Source: Cognatishimia sp. WU-CL00825 (GTDB taxonomy: Bacteria; Pseudomonadota; Alphaproteobacteria; Rhodobacterales; Rhodobacteraceae). Taken from it: DNA of 64,000 nucleotides. Positions 1-9,926 of this stretch are shown one piece after another (within the stretch, counting starts at the first letter, position 1; the number at the start of each line of letters is the position of its first letter). The notes under the pieces are model-generated. The model saw only the letters and a list, made by a program, of their open reading frames with translations. It did not search any database and had not been told where the DNA came from. The stretch is taken from assembly GCF_040364665.1 (NCBI RefSeq), contig NZ_BAABWX010000001.1:62001-126000 (forward strand), written 5' to 3'. A program made the position numbers and the translations under genes.

Positions 1-2
1 GC

Positions 3-83
3 AAAGACCTCCCAGAGTACTTGGCTGCCCTGCGAGAGGCCATGCGCCGTGTCGTCATGCATGACTATGAGTTGGTTTATTAG
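3..83 (+). CDS. 3' end of an unidentified gene (partial)
   Basis: An open frame enters from the left edge and ends in TAG at 81-83. The visible tail is 26 residues, charged, and ends in HDYELVY. I cannot assign a family from this fragment. A hairpin followed by a T-rich run at 124-154 would suit it as a terminator, which supports this being a real gene end. There is no in-frame stop before 81. Confidence 0.4.
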   Translation, partial: KDLPEYLAALREAMRRVVMHDYELVY

Positions 84-123
84 GGTAAAATGAAATTAGC
101 GCGTTGAGTCCGATTTAACTACA

Positions 124-154
124 GGTCACGCCTGACGGAGTGGCCATTTTTCTT
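124..154 (+). terminator. Probable rho-independent terminator of the partial left-edge gene
   Basis: GGTCAC (124-129) pairs with GTGGCC (140-145), with one G-U pair, around a 10-nt loop. The stem is followed by ATTTTTCTTT on the plus strand. It lies 41 nt after the stop of the partial gene. Confidence 0.5.
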
Positions 155-228
155 TGGTCAGCAAGAGTTTTTCGGTCCAAGCTCTGCAATAATAATAACC
201 TTTCGGTGTAAGGTATTTGTTCGGAAAC

Positions 229-255
229 GGCCTGTTTTGTCTTTTGAAACAGGCC
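229..255 (-). terminator. Hairpin terminator at the end of the nos operon
   Basis: GGCCTGTTT (229-237) and AAACAGGCC (247-255) form a perfect 9-bp stem with a 9-nt loop. It lies 22 nt beyond the stop codon of the cytochrome c gene. Read on the minus strand it is followed by GTTTCC, so the T run is weak. It would end the nosC-to-cytochrome transcript. Confidence 0.55.
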
Positions 256-277
256 CTATCCGATTTGAGTTTTGTGC

Positions 278-697
278 TTAGCTAGACCCCGCAGACGCCA
301 GAAAGGCTGCCACGTCGTCTCCCCCCTTTTTAAGCTTCAAAGTCATTTTGGACTTTGCAGAAGGGTCAGAAAGCACCTCTTTAAGCCAGCCTTTTGGGTC
401 CAAAACAAACGCAGCCAGGTTTTCTTCATCCCACACCAGACCCGCCGCTGCCGCTGCCTGCATCGAGGCGCTATAGTTAAAGCCTTCTTCGGATCCCACA
501 GTGCGTCCGATCACGCCAAACAGATTTGGTCCGGTCTTGCCGCCTTTCATGATTTTTGTGCCATCATCAGCAGTGATCGCATGGCAAGATTTGCACCGTT
601 TAAAGTTTTTCTCACCAAGGGCAGCATCGCCAGCCAGCGCCGCGCCCGCGAAAAAAGGGACTACGGCCAATACGCCAAAATACTTTCCAACGTTCAT
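278..697 (-). CDS. Periplasmic class I cytochrome c, last gene of the nos operon
   Basis: A 139-residue protein with a Sec signal peptide (about residues 1-22, ending ALA) followed by one CKSCH haem-binding motif. A downstream Met in KSKMT probably supplies the second haem ligand, as in cytochromes c2/c550. These soluble proteins carry electrons between the bc1 complex and periplasmic reductases. The gene starts 15 nt after nosX with a good ribosome site (CAGGAG, 6 nt before ATG), so it is probably co-transcribed with nos. Its position suggests it donates electrons to NosZ, but that is inferred from context. It could instead be a general c-type carrier. Confidence 0.85.
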   Translation of the reverse strand: MNVGKYFGVLAVVPFFAGAALAGDAALGEKNFKRCKSCHAITADDGTKIMKGGKTGPNLFGVIGRTVGSEEGFNYSASMQAAAAAGLVWDEENLAAFVLDPKGWLKEVLSDPSAKSKMTLKLKKGGDDVAAFLASAGSS

Positions 698-712
698 CGG
701 AATCTCCTGTCT

Positions 713-1630
713 TTAAGTTGTGTCCTGACGGGTTTGCACGTTTTCAAGACGCGCGTCTTTGTGCTGGCGCAACAATTGGTGTGCTTGCGCCTCATTCGCT
801 GCCAAACAAAGCCCGGTTGAAAGCGCATCAGCCAAAGCCGCGCTCTCGGCTTGCACGGATATTTGCGTGATGTTGGACTTTAGGGGGGTGTCGCTGCGCG
901 GGTCAAGGATATGCCCAATCGTGCCGGCTTGGTCCAATTTAGTTCCATAGGGCGCAGACGTGGCCAGAGCACGTCCTGACAAGGCACGTGGCTTGGTGGT
1001 GCCAGCAATGGTAACCGGCCAGCCTGATAGTCCCTTGGGCGTGCCCAAGGCGATGATTTCGCCGGTGTCGATCAGGACGTCTGCGACCCCAAGACGACGC
1101 ATTATACGCGCCAGCCGATCTGCGATATAGCCTTGCGCAATGCCATTAAGTGTAAGTTGTTGACCCCGGCCCAGGGATATTCTGCTGTTATCAATGCGCA
1201 TACCTTCAAAACCAATGGCCTGGCGCGCCGCGCGCAAGGTTTGTGGATCAATTGCCTTGTACTGGCTTTCTGCCAGTGCGGCCCAAAGCTGTTGAACCGT
1301 CGGGTCAAATCGCCCTTCGGTGACCCGGTGGGCCTGTTGCGCCACGCTCAGGCATTCCAAAAGCTCGAACGAGGGGGCTTGCAATGTCCCATGTTGGTTC
1401 AGCCGTACAATCTCAGACCCTTTGCGATAAAGGCTAAAGATGTCCTCTAGCCGATCGATCTCCGCCAAGGCCGTTGACGTGATGTGTTTGGCATCTGGAT
1501 GGTCCAGAATAATCTGGGCATGGGCACCCAGCGCCGTGCCTTGCCATTTAAAGGCGTGAACTGATGCGGCTGGAGCAATTAGGCAGGCTGCGCTTGCCAA
1601 TCGCAGGAAGCGACGACGTGAAACACTCAT
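713..1630 (-). CDS. nosX: NosX, ApbE-family FAD:protein FMN transferase
   Basis: A 305-residue protein of the ApbE/NosX family. NosX attaches FMN covalently to the periplasmic domain of NosR and so keeps N2O reduction running. The start at 1630 gives a twin-arginine signal (SRRRFLRLAS) near the N-terminus; longer versions of the frame add an unrelated proline-rich stretch and overlap nosL. The start lies 1 nt after the nosL stop. ApbE-type features include the DRLEDIFSLY region early on and the DTGEIIALG segment in the middle. Assignment rests on its place at the end of nosRZDFYL and on family resemblance. Confidence 0.9.
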   Translation of the reverse strand: MSVSRRRFLRLASAACLIAPAASVHAFKWQGTALGAHAQIILDHPDAKHITSTALAEIDRLEDIFSLYRKGSEIVRLNQHGTLQAPSFELLECLSVAQQAHRVTEGRFDPTVQQLWAALAESQYKAIDPQTLRAARQAIGFEGMRIDNSRISLGRGQQLTLNGIAQGYIADRLARIMRRLGVADVLIDTGEIIALGTPKGLSGWPVTIAGTTKPRALSGRALATSAPYGTKLDQAGTIGHILDPRSDTPLKSNITQISVQAESAALADALSTGLCLAANEAQAHQLLRQHKDARLENVQTRQDTT

Positions 1631-1631
1631 A

Positions 1632-2204
1632 TCAGTTGGTCCGTTGGGATGAGGACAAGGCCCGCAAGCGGCTGGCGATGTCTGATGAATCTGTTGCGCT
1701 GCTCGCGGGTAAAGACGGCGCTGTTGGTGCAAGCACTTCGTTTGTCGTTATTTCACTGTATCGTTTAACAGTACCGCCGTGCAGCAAGACAAAATTTTCG
1801 GCCGCCGCGATGTTAGAAAACGGAACAAACTCAGGCGCGTTCATGCCGCCTAGTTTGTCAGAACCGATCACGTAGTAGGCTTCTGTCAATGGCATCCAAC
1901 TTTCAGGAGTTGCCCAATTCGCGGCACCCGCCATGTCCTGAACATAGGCCACTTGGATTGCATGGCTTTGCTCTGGCATATGCAGATAGGCAATCGCGTC
2001 GCGCACCTGAGAAAAGAATATTGGGCCAGGCATGCCATCCAGATGAATTTGTCCCTTGGGTCCATCATGCGTCAACAGATCCATCTGGCAATAAAACCCA
2101 AGTGCTTCTTCGGTCATCTCCACCGCTTGCGGAAGTGCTGCATGCTCTTCTTTGCAAGCCGTAAGCGAAAGGGCCGCAAGACATAAAACAGCGATGCTTT
2201 TCAT
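1632..2204 (-). CDS. nosL: NosL, copper chaperone lipoprotein for NosZ
   Basis: A 190-residue lipoprotein. The signal peptide ends in a lipobox (LTAC, Cys17), so it should be anchored in the outer membrane facing the periplasm. NosL binds Cu(I) and delivers copper for the CuZ site of NosZ. The FYCQMD segment contains the conserved Cys-x-Met copper-binding element. The start overlaps the nosY stop in an ATGA arrangement and has a ribosome site, AAGGTGG. The serine/alanine-rich C-terminal tail (about residues 160-190) looks disordered. Confidence 0.93.
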   Translation of the reverse strand: MKSIAVLCLAALSLTACKEEHAALPQAVEMTEEALGFYCQMDLLTHDGPKGQIHLDGMPGPIFFSQVRDAIAYLHMPEQSHAIQVAYVQDMAGAANWATPESWMPLTEAYYVIGSDKLGGMNAPEFVPFSNIAAAENFVLLHGGTVKRYSEITTNEVLAPTAPSLPASSATDSSDIASRLRALSSSQRTN

Positions 2205-3028
2205 GGTTCCACCTTTCCAAATGCCAATCTGGCCATGCCAGCCGCAGCAACAAGCCAGATTACCAGCGACGCCAGAGGCTTCCAGATGGCAATTGACTGC
2301 GCAGCACCGGCCAGCCCAGATGCCGCCCCAACCGCATCTGACGCCGCCAGATTATATATCCGCAATGCGTCAGCAGGATTGGCGACCAATAACCAGGGAA
2401 ATATTTTGGTGGTGAAAACTCCGCCGTCGTCTGCAACGATGGCCGCAAGCAGACCCAGATCATATAACACCACAGCAACCAACCACAGCCCAATCGCCAG
2501 CCCGGCCGCACCAGATGGGCGGCGCGATAGGCTGGAAATCATCTGACCCAGCGATAGGAAAATTGCCCCCAACAGAGCCGAGCTCCAGATCAGGCGCACT
2601 AGGGCCGGAATGCCGTCAAAAGCGGTGGCACCACTGAAATAAAATGCCACCAACGCTGCAGCCCCATAACCCAAAGACACGGCCACCGTAACTACCGCTA
2701 GTTGCGCTGCCAATTTGCCGATCAATATTTCGCCCCTGCTGACCGGATAGGCCAAATAAAGCGGCAGTGTGCCGCGCTCAAGCTCGCCTGCAATGGCATC
2801 AAACGAAATGATCAAAGCAATCAGGGGTACCAGATAAACCGACAAGGAAGTTAGACTTGCGACAGTCACCGATAAACGGTCTGTACCCACAGCGCCGGTC
2901 GGGGCCGAACCCGCAACCGATAAAATCACCGAAAACAGCACCATCATAAGCGCCGCTATGCTCAGCCAACGATTGCGCCGTGCGATGGCAAATTCGACGC
3001 GAAAAATGGAAAGGATGCGATCAAACAT
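2201..3028 (-). CDS. nosY: NosY, ABC-2 type membrane permease for NosZ copper-site maturation
   Basis: A 275-residue polytopic membrane protein with about six hydrophobic segments, typical of NosY. With NosF and NosD it forms the ABC complex needed to assemble the tetranuclear CuZ centre; the moved substrate is thought to be a sulfur species or copper-loading intermediate. Two starts are possible: GTG at 3031 (GTGA overlap with nosF) or ATG at 3028 (one shared base, TGATG). I chose ATG, which sits 9 nt after GGAG. Confidence 0.93.
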   Translation of the reverse strand: MFDRILSIFRVEFAIARRNRWLSIAALMMVLFSVILSVAGSAPTGAVGTDRLSVTVASLTSLSVYLVPLIALIISFDAIAGELERGTLPLYLAYPVSRGEILIGKLAAQLAVVTVAVSLGYGAAALVAFYFSGATAFDGIPALVRLIWSSALLGAIFLSLGQMISSLSRRPSGAAGLAIGLWLVAVVLYDLGLLAAIVADDGGVFTTKIFPWLLVANPADALRIYNLAASDAVGAASGLAGAAQSIAIWKPLASLVIWLVAAAGMARLAFGKVEP

Positions 3029-3918
3029 CACGCGGTTCTCCGGCTGAATTGAACATAAACATCATCCAGGCTGGCAGGCTGGAAATCAAAATCCCGCAGG
3101 GTATCCCGCACCGCGGTGATACGCGTCAAAATTTCCAGCTTGGCATTGGGAGCGCAGGTTAACGTAAATACCCCATCCACGTCCTGCGCTTCAGGGAATG
3201 CAGCTGCGACCTGAGACAGACAGTTTTGATTGGGATAGAGATGAACCGTAAGGGGCAGGGCAGCTTGGGTCCGCAAGCTCTCCAAAGTGCCCTCAGCCAC
3301 TTTGCGTCCCTGAGAAAGGATCGTGATACTGTCAGAACGTAATTCGATTTCAGACAAAGCGTGTGACGACATCAAAATCGCTGTGCCCTGTGACGCCAAT
3401 TCGTCCAACAAGGTGTAAAACTCATGACGCGACACCGGGTCTAAACCGGATGTTGGCTCATCCAATATCATAAGGCGAGGGTTGCCGATCAGGGCCTGTG
3501 CCAAGCCAACCCGCTGACGCATACCTTTGGAATAGGTGCCAACGCGGCGCCGCGCCGCCTCTGCGAGCCCGACTTTTTCTAACAGCAAATCTGCCTCGCT
3601 GGCCGCACGGCCGCGAAGGCGCAGAAAATGGCGAATTTGCTCCCGCCCCGTAAGCGCTGGGTGGAAGGCGACATTTTCCGGTAAATAAGCTGTTATCGCC
3701 CGCGCAGCGGAAGATCCCGGCGCGTGACCGTCAATCGAGATTTGGCCGCTTGTGCTAGGGATCAGTCCCAATATCAGCTTCATCATCGTCGATTTCCCGG
3801 CCCCATTGTGACCCAGCAAAGCAACACGTTCACCGGGGGCAAGGGACAGATCCACATTGTGCAAAGCGGTCTGCTTGCCAAAGCGTTTAGTGAGGTTGGA
3901 AAGGTCTAGAATCGACAT
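3028..3918 (-). CDS. nosF: NosF, ABC ATPase of the NosDFY complex
   Basis: A 296-residue ABC ATPase with Walker A GHNGAGKS, signature motif YSKGMRQR, Walker B LMILDEP and the switch histidine in SSHALSEIE. It powers NosY in copper-site maturation of NosZ. The start at 3918 is chosen because AGGAGG lies just upstream and the protein then opens with the standard [14 protein letters not shown]. The reading frame extends further upstream but only into unrelated sequence. The gene overlaps the 3' end of nosD by 32 nt. Confidence 0.95.
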   Translation of the reverse strand: MSILDLSNLTKRFGKQTALHNVDLSLAPGERVALLGHNGAGKSTMMKLILGLIPSTSGQISIDGHAPGSSAARAITAYLPENVAFHPALTGREQIRHFLRLRGRAASEADLLLEKVGLAEAARRRVGTYSKGMRQRVGLAQALIGNPRLMILDEPTSGLDPVSRHEFYTLLDELASQGTAILMSSHALSEIELRSDSITILSQGRKVAEGTLESLRTQAALPLTVHLYPNQNCLSQVAAAFPEAQDVDGVFTLTCAPNAKLEILTRITAVRDTLRDFDFQPASLDDVYVQFSRRTA

Positions 3919-5215
3919 CGTTTCCTCCTTTTGCCCAAAGTGGTTCTGCGCTGGCCAGCCGTTGAAATGTCGATGGCACATTCAAAGGCGGGGCGCTGAT
4001 CATCGGATGGCTGTCGACAACACCGCCGGTGGCCGTGGCAGGAAATTGCGCCTGGCTCCAACGTACCAATTGCACAGCAGGGGTGCCCAGCAGCAATTTG
4101 GCGGCGGGTTGTGACCACAGGATGTGGTCCATCAAATCGTTTGGTCGATAGGCGCTGTCAGCGCGCGCATCACCATCCAAATCAAACGAAGGATGGTCAG
4201 ACCAGAAGTTCCCGCGTTTTTCAAAGCTCCACTCAACATCGCTGGTGCCCACATATTTGACTTGTGTGCGGTTGCCGATAAAGGCATTGCCGGTGATGGT
4301 ATTGCGCTCAGAACCAGCGGTGAAGTGAATGCCAATCTCGCAGCCATCAAAGCGATTTTCAGCCAACAGATTGCTATGAGCATTATAAATAAACGCGCAC
4401 TTGCGAGCCCCACCCAGAACCTGATTGCTAAAGACATCGGACTGGTTGGTGTAGTTCAGCATCAGGCCGTAATCGCGGTCATTGATCGAAATGTTGTCAC
4501 GGGCAATGATGCGGTCAGAATACATCATTGCGAAACCCAGATGGTTGCCAATGCTGATGTTGTCCGCGACTTCGCTGTCATTGGTATACATATAGTGCAC
4601 CGCAAAACGCAGATCGCGCATCAAATTGCGGCGATAGATATTGCGTTTTGATGTGTTGGAAAAAATGCCATCACGCCCATAGCGTATTTCATTGTCTTCG
4701 ACGACAGAACCGGGGGCGTTCCACACATAGATGCCATTGCCGCGGCTGTTCATGCGTCTCAGGCGCAGCCCCTCGATGCGATTGCCTTTGATCAAAGCAT
4801 CGCGCGCGCCATGAATGTCGATTCCAACAAGGTTGTTTTGCAGATCATTGTTCAAAACCAAGGCGCGTTTTGCCCGTTTGGTCAGCAAAATCCCGGCATC
4901 GCGCGGCTCATGCGTGCGCCCGGAGTTGATCACAGTCACCGACTGAAACGTTACGTCTGGTGCGTCGATGGTCACAACAGAACCTTGGCCTTCTGCGTCA
5001 ATCGTCGCCCCGGCAAGGCCAGTGATGGTCAGCGGTGTCTCAATGTGCAGGGGGCCAACATAGCGGCCCGCTGCCAATATTATTTCGTCTCCAGCCCGAG
5101 CGGTCGCCAGCGCCTGCGCCAACGCCCCCTTTTCGGGAGTCACATTGATCCGCTCCGCCAAAGCTGGCGAAACGGTCAATGCAAATGCAAGGGCTATAGA
5201 GACGAGGCGCATCAT
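3887..5215 (-). CDS. nosD: NosD, periplasmic right-handed beta-helix maturation protein
   Basis: A 442-residue exported protein with a Sec signal peptide ending ALA at about residue 20, then repeated parallel beta-helix (CASH/carbohydrate-binding) turns, with recurring N-x-I and [12 protein letters not shown] units. NosD works with NosFY and NosL in metal loading of NosZ. The start at 5215 overlaps the nosZ stop in an ATGA arrangement; the longer frame would run back into nosZ. Length fits the family. Confidence 0.95.
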   Translation of the reverse strand: MMRLVSIALAFALTVSPALAERINVTPEKGALAQALATARAGDEIILAAGRYVGPLHIETPLTITGLAGATIDAEGQGSVVTIDAPDVTFQSVTVINSGRTHEPRDAGILLTKRAKRALVLNNDLQNNLVGIDIHGARDALIKGNRIEGLRLRRMNSRGNGIYVWNAPGSVVEDNEIRYGRDGIFSNTSKRNIYRRNLMRDLRFAVHYMYTNDSEVADNISIGNHLGFAMMYSDRIIARDNISINDRDYGLMLNYTNQSDVFSNQVLGGARKCAFIYNAHSNLLAENRFDGCEIGIHFTAGSERNTITGNAFIGNRTQVKYVGTSDVEWSFEKRGNFWSDHPSFDLDGDARADSAYRPNDLMDHILWSQPAAKLLLGTPAVQLVRWSQAQFPATATGGVVDSHPMISAPPLNVPSTFQRLASAEPLWAKGGNDVDSRPFQPH

Positions 5216-7152
5216 CCGTTGCGAGGCTCCACAAGCATACGGCCACGCATTTCCATGTGCAGCGCGTGGCAGAACCACTGGCAATAGTACCAGTAAACGC
5301 CAGGTTTGGCTGCAGTGAAGGTGACAGAAGCAGTGGCTTGCGGACCAACTTCCATCGCCACACCATGGTTGTTCAATGTAAAGCCGTGAGTCAGATCGTC
5401 GATGTCATCAAGGTTGGTGACATAAACAGTGACTTCGTCGCCTTCTTTAACGGTAAAGTCTGACAAGCTGAATTCAGGGGCTTGGCTTGACATCCAAACC
5501 CGCACTTTGTTGCCATCTCGGATCACGCTGTCTTGGTAATCATCGATGTCAACGCCATCAAGTTCGGCTTGCGCACGCGCATCTGCCCACATCGGGTCAT
5601 TACGATCCCAAACATTGCGCGGGTTCACCACAGAGCGGTGCACCAAGATACTGTCATGGGGTTCTGCAAAAGTTGGGCCATCGTGCACCAGTTCCATCTC
5701 GGTGCCATCAATGGCAAAGAGCTGTTCGTTTTCTGGTTTCAGAGGGCCTGTGTTCAAGAACCGGTCTTTTGAGAACTTGTTCATGGACAGGTACCATTTG
5801 CCATCCGCTTCAAGGGTTTCACCCATGGTGGTCGAGTTGTGACCCGGTTGGTAATGCACGTCTTTCTTGTTGCGGATCGGATCCACGTCTTCGCCGTTAT
5901 ACAGCTTGATCGCGTCTTCGATGTTCCACATGACCACTTGGCTGTCGAGGAACAGGGTGGTGAAGCAGTTGCCTTTACCGTCAAAGCAGGTGTGAAGCGG
6001 GCCAAGACCCAATTCAGGTTCCGCCACAACAACAGAGCGTGGGTCCACATCGCTTTCAAACAGGGCGTCAAATTTGGTGACGTCCAGAACAGACACCGTT
6101 GGCGACAGTTTACCAGCAATACAAAGATGCTTTTTGTCCGGTGCCATGTTGATGCCGTGTGGGCTGTTTGGAATTGGCACGTAGCGGGTGTATTTCTTGT
6201 TCTGACCTTTCCGGCCATCCAGAACTTTGACGCCATTGAGTTCGATGTAATCACCAGCGGCAATACCGGCTTCGATCTCTTCGATGTTGAAAATAACGAC
6301 GTGGTCACGTTCGGCTTCCATCATCTCTGGCAGGGTCATACCCATTTCAGAGTTATAAGAAGTCGAGAATGCCCATTTGCCTTCGTAGTCAGCATCGGTG
6401 TTGTCAAGGTTACCCGAGACCATGACCTGCCATGCAACTGTCATTTCATCCGCATTGATGGCCGAGAAGAAGTTTACATATTTTTCTGGCTCATCCAGGA
6501 TTTTGCCATCGTTGACCATTGGCACTTCGTCTTCGCCGTTACAGAAGACATAGTCCGTGCGTGGCCATTTTTGTGGGCGCAGACCATGGATCGCTTTGGC
6601 GTTTGGAATGTCGATGATTTTGTCAGGCTTCATCACGTCACACCGAATACGCGCAACGCGGGTATTGGCTTTGTCGTTCATGAACAGGAAGCGGCCGTCA
6701 TATTTGCCTTCGGTAAAGGACATATGCACGTGGTGAAGGTCACCATTGTCATGCACAATCTTACCCTGTGCGGCCAAGTATTCCTTGGTTTCAGGCAGCA
6801 TGTCCTGCCGCATGATCTTGATGCTTTCGTTGGTTTGACCCCAACCTGTTGCGGAACAGCGGTTAAACACTGGCACGCGCATCAATTCACGCATAGAGGG
6901 CACACCCAGAATACGCATTTCGCCTGCTTGGCCTGAGGACCAGAAACCATAATATTCGTCAAGTTCGCCGGGGGCAGGGGTGGCGTGATCGCCGGTTGAG
7001 GCCCAGGACGCACTAGAGGACGCCGCCGTAATGGCCGCTGCACCACCAAGAAGACCAAGCTTACCGCCTGCGCCTCCCAGCATTGCGGCGCCCGTGGCGG
7101 AAGCGCCCATAAAGCCGCGTCGGCTTAGACCACGTTTTTCTTGATCAGACAT
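5212..7152 (-). CDS. nosZ: NosZ, nitrous oxide reductase (clade I, Tat-exported)
   Basis: A 646-residue periplasmic copper enzyme that reduces N2O to N2. A twin-arginine signal (SRRGFMGAS, residues 10-18) marks it as the typical clade I, Tat-exported form. Histidine ligands of the CuZ cluster are visible in DLHHVH (138-143), [15 protein letters not shown] and AEPHDS. The C-terminal cupredoxin domain carries the complete CuA motif: Cys624, Cys628, His632 and Met635. Nothing essential appears to be missing, so the enzyme should be active. The gene follows nosR after a short gap. Confidence 0.98.
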   Translation of the reverse strand: MSDQEKRGLSRRGFMGASATGAAMLGGAGGKLGLLGGAAAITAASSSASWASTGDHATPAPGELDEYYGFWSSGQAGEMRILGVPSMRELMRVPVFNRCSATGWGQTNESIKIMRQDMLPETKEYLAAQGKIVHDNGDLHHVHMSFTEGKYDGRFLFMNDKANTRVARIRCDVMKPDKIIDIPNAKAIHGLRPQKWPRTDYVFCNGEDEVPMVNDGKILDEPEKYVNFFSAINADEMTVAWQVMVSGNLDNTDADYEGKWAFSTSYNSEMGMTLPEMMEAERDHVVIFNIEEIEAGIAAGDYIELNGVKVLDGRKGQNKKYTRYVPIPNSPHGINMAPDKKHLCIAGKLSPTVSVLDVTKFDALFESDVDPRSVVVAEPELGLGPLHTCFDGKGNCFTTLFLDSQVVMWNIEDAIKLYNGEDVDPIRNKKDVHYQPGHNSTTMGETLEADGKWYLSMNKFSKDRFLNTGPLKPENEQLFAIDGTEMELVHDGPTFAEPHDSILVHRSVVNPRNVWDRNDPMWADARAQAELDGVDIDDYQDSVIRDGNKVRVWMSSQAPEFSLSDFTVKEGDEVTVYVTNLDDIDDLTHGFTLNNHGVAMEVGPQATASVTFTAAKPGVYWYYCQWFCHALHMEMRGRMLVEPRNG

Positions 7153-7168
7153 TTTACGTCTCCTTCTC

Positions 7169-9364
7169 TTAAGCTTTTACATTCGGATGGTTGGCGATTT
7201 GCGCGTTTAACACGGGGTCCGGCTGGGCCATTTTGGCCCGCCGTTTCATCTTTTTGATCACAACGGGGCATTTGGCGTCAGATTGATAAAGCACCTGACA
7301 ATGCAGACAGTTGATGCATTCGTTTGGATTGATCTCGCCGGTTGGATGGATGGCATCCACCGGGCATTCATTGGCACATGTCTGACAAGGCTGGCCGCAT
7401 TCGTGATAGCGTTTCAGCCAGTCAAACATCCGCAGCCGCGCCGGGATCGCCAAGGCAGCCCCCAGCGGACACAAGTATCGGCAGAAAAAGCGCTCTACAA
7501 ACAGGCCTGCAATCAGCAGGGCTCCAACATAGGCTACAAACGGCCAGGCACGCATGAATTTTAGAACAATGGCAGTCTTAAAGGGCTCGACCTCTGCCAG
7601 ACGTTCGGCCTGTTCAATCGAATACAGCGACACGCCAAACAGCCCAAGAAAGATCATGTATTTCAGCGGCCACAGACGTTCATGTAGCGCCCAAGGCAAT
7701 TGGATTTGCGGTATGCGCAAAGCCCGTCCAATGCGGTTTGTCAGCTCTTGTAATGCGCCAAAGGGGCACAGCCAGCCGCAATAGGCCCCACGGCCCCAGA
7801 ACAACAGGGCAGTGGCAACGGCAAACCACAGGATAAAGGTCAGAGGATCTAGCAAAAACGCCTGCCAGCTAAAGTTTGTGACCAAGGCCCCAAACAGCGC
7901 CATCAGGTTCACCACGGACAGCTGCGCATTGGCATACCAACCTAAAAACACCAAAGAGATGGTCAGGAATGACATGCGGAACCAGAAATAATGCCGCTCG
8001 GATCGTGTGACAAAAGTCTGGAAGAAGAACACAATTGTCAAAACCGTCAGCATGGTCATCAAGACCGCGATTTCAAGCGTCTTGCTTTCCCAAATCCGCT
8101 GCCAAAGCGCAGACTGAGCATCCAGCTCTACAGTTGGGTTTTCTGCTTGAACCACAGGTTCGTTCACAATTTTGCGCTGAAATTTCGCAGGCAAAAGGTA
8201 CCCCAGTTCAAAGGTGGTAAAGACCTTTTCGATGGCCGCGACTTCGCGGTGCACCAAAAGCTGCAGCTGGAAAGGGCGGGTGGGGTCAAACCCACTGTCA
8301 GCCGGGATCTTGAACAGGTCACGCTCGACAAATTCAGGCGCGTCAGCGGCGGCAATTTTGCCCATACGACGGTGGCCCCGGTCCCGAAACCGCACTGTGA
8401 CGTCATCTTGGATCAAAACGATGCGATCAAAAATGCCGCCGCGTACATAGCCTGACCCTTTGAATGAATACAGGCCTCTGCCAACAACCGCGATGGCGTG
8501 CTCGCCGGGCTTCATCCACTCGCGCAGATTGCGGTCTTCTGCATCGCCCAAAATCGCAGGCCCAATGCCGGGAACACTGACCAATGCAAGTTGCAGGTCG
8601 ATGAATGTTGTTTCAGCTGGCTCGGTCAATGCACGTTTGATCGCACGCGGATCATCCATCGCAGCAAAAGCAGAGTTGATTTGACCAACATCCAATGCCA
8701 GACGTCTGATGGTGCCGTCGCCTTCCATTTCCATCCAGCTTTCAGCGGCTTTGGCTTCGGCATTGACCTCAAAATTATGCTCTGGTGCAACCACGGCAGC
8801 CAGATCACCCAATCCCAAGGCGCGAGCAACCTTTAGCCCCGCCCGGATAATGCTGTCATCAATCACCATCACGGTGACTGTTGCGCCGGAAATGATATTC
8901 AAATCATGGGCGGACCCACGGGCCGCGGCCTCGGCAATCAGGTCAACGCCCCGATAGCCCTCTACCATGGCTTTGATTTCGCTGTCAGGAATACCAATCA
9001 GAACAATTGGCTCATAGTGTTTGACCAATTCCACACCCAGGATGCGCGCGTCGGGCGCGACGGCAACCATCGAATGGATGGGCTTGCCGGAATAGCCCGT
9101 GGTGCCAACAAAATCCGAAGTGATAAAGACATGGCCGACCAATGCGCCTTGCTTGAGCAGCGGGGCAACCGGGATGTCGTCTCTGATCTGCCCATAGGCA
9201 TCCGCACCATCAACAAATGCGTCTGGTGATACTTTTGCGATAAACTGGGACAAAAATGGCTGTGATGCCTGCGCTATTGCCGATTTTGGCAAAGCAGACA
9301 TCAAAAGGGCAACAAATATAATTGCAAAAATTCGGCACAAGCCTATGGCAGTAAACTTCTTCAT
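7169..9364 (-). CDS. nosR: NosR, membrane flavo-iron-sulfur protein for N2O reduction
   Basis: A 731-residue polytopic protein that supplies electrons to NosZ and is needed for nos expression. After a signal segment comes a periplasmic FMN-binding domain with the flavinylation motif SGATVTV, which NosX would modify. Membrane segments follow, with two cytoplasmic CxxxCP motifs ([16 protein letters not shown]). The C-terminal ferredoxin domain has CQTCANECP and CINCLHC. The start at 9364 (MKKFTAIG) gives a normal signal peptide and lies 4 nt after nosC; a longer frame exists without better support. Confidence 0.96.
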   Translation of the reverse strand: MKKFTAIGLCRIFAIIFVALLMSALPKSAIAQASQPFLSQFIAKVSPDAFVDGADAYGQIRDDIPVAPLLKQGALVGHVFITSDFVGTTGYSGKPIHSMVAVAPDARILGVELVKHYEPIVLIGIPDSEIKAMVEGYRGVDLIAEAAARGSAHDLNIISGATVTVMVIDDSIIRAGLKVARALGLGDLAAVVAPEHNFEVNAEAKAAESWMEMEGDGTIRRLALDVGQINSAFAAMDDPRAIKRALTEPAETTFIDLQLALVSVPGIGPAILGDAEDRNLREWMKPGEHAIAVVGRGLYSFKGSGYVRGGIFDRIVLIQDDVTVRFRDRGHRRMGKIAAADAPEFVERDLFKIPADSGFDPTRPFQLQLLVHREVAAIEKVFTTFELGYLLPAKFQRKIVNEPVVQAENPTVELDAQSALWQRIWESKTLEIAVLMTMLTVLTIVFFFQTFVTRSERHYFWFRMSFLTISLVFLGWYANAQLSVVNLMALFGALVTNFSWQAFLLDPLTFILWFAVATALLFWGRGAYCGWLCPFGALQELTNRIGRALRIPQIQLPWALHERLWPLKYMIFLGLFGVSLYSIEQAERLAEVEPFKTAIVLKFMRAWPFVAYVGALLIAGLFVERFFCRYLCPLGAALAIPARLRMFDWLKRYHECGQPCQTCANECPVDAIHPTGEINPNECINCLHCQVLYQSDAKCPVVIKKMKRRAKMAQPDPVLNAQIANHPNVKA

Positions 9365-9368
9365 ATTA

Positions 9369-9746
9369 TTATACCGTGACCACATGCGGTGGGCCCCGCG
9401 CCAGCGTGCTAGAACTGCGCGAAACCGCTACAATGTTTGTGAATTCAATGGAGTTTTGGCGCTGGGGTGCAAATCCCTGGTTGATCTGCGCCAGAGCGGG
9501 AACATCAAACAATGGCGTGGTAAAGCAATCGGCGCAATGTCCACAGCTTGTCTTTGCTGGTTGAACAGGATTACCATCACGATCCAGCGTGACAGCTTGG
9601 ACACCGCCTTCGCCGCAAATCACAATTGTTGCATGCCCCGCACGCGCGATCTCATGGCTGGTCTGTAGATAACCGCCTGCCATCGCAGAAACACAGATGC
9701 TCGCGATCAAAAGGAAGCTAGGGACAAGGCACAAGATTCGTCTCAT
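9369..9746 (-). CDS. nosC: NosC-like small exported protein with a CxxCxxC motif (DUF2946-like)
   Basis: A 125-residue protein with a signal peptide (about residues 1-23), an ICGEGG motif and a central CGHCADC motif (C-x2-C-x2-C). It occupies the position of nosC in Paracoccus nosCRZDFYLX, whose product also has a CxxCxxC motif. DUF2946 proteins share the ICGxxG and CxxCxxC pattern. The function is not established; metal or redox sensing for the nos operon is plausible. It is the first gene of the operon, with an FNR/Nnr-type box only 36 nt upstream of its start codon. Confidence 0.78.
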   Translation of the reverse strand: MRRILCLVPSFLLIASICVSAMAGGYLQTSHEIARAGHATIVICGEGGVQAVTLDRDGNPVQPAKTSCGHCADCFTTPLFDVPALAQINQGFAPQRQNSIEFTNIVAVSRSSSTLARGPPHVVTV

Positions 9747-9781
9747 AGCGCTGACCCTAATGTGCCTTGGGATTTGATGAC

Positions 9782-9795
9782 TTGATTTAAGACAA
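9782..9795 (-). promoter_or_regulatory. FNR/Nnr-type binding site upstream of nosC
   Basis: On the minus strand the sequence is TTGTCTTAAATCAA, which fits the TTG-N8-CAA core of FNR/DNR/NnrR sites. Its centre is about 42 nt upstream of the nosC start codon. A site at the usual -41.5 position would therefore give a very short leader or a leaderless message. The Crp/Fnr regulator at 40929 is a candidate ligand. Confidence 0.5.
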
Positions 9796-9926
9796 TTTTA
9801 GAGAAAGTTATTTTGGCCCAATACGCGCCCAAACATAGCGCAACTCGCAGCGCGATATTGCATGTCAATATGGATGTAGTGTCTTGTTATATCTGGATAA
9901 ATGTTTGGTTTGAGTTTTTGCGGATT

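Noticed and set aside
272..820. A 182-residue plus-strand frame over the cytochrome c and nosX genes
   Set aside because: It is the antisense shadow of two clear genes, with no ribosome site or motif.
5839..6936. A 365-residue plus-strand frame inside nosZ
   Set aside because: It lies fully antisense to nosZ, and its composition (rich in Phe, His and Val) reflects the complement of nosZ codons.
9774..9786. TTGATGACTTGAT as an FNR site upstream of nosC
   Set aside because: The two TTGAT units are in the same direction and do not form the inverted repeat that FNR-type proteins need; the overlapping TTG-N8-CAA site is better.
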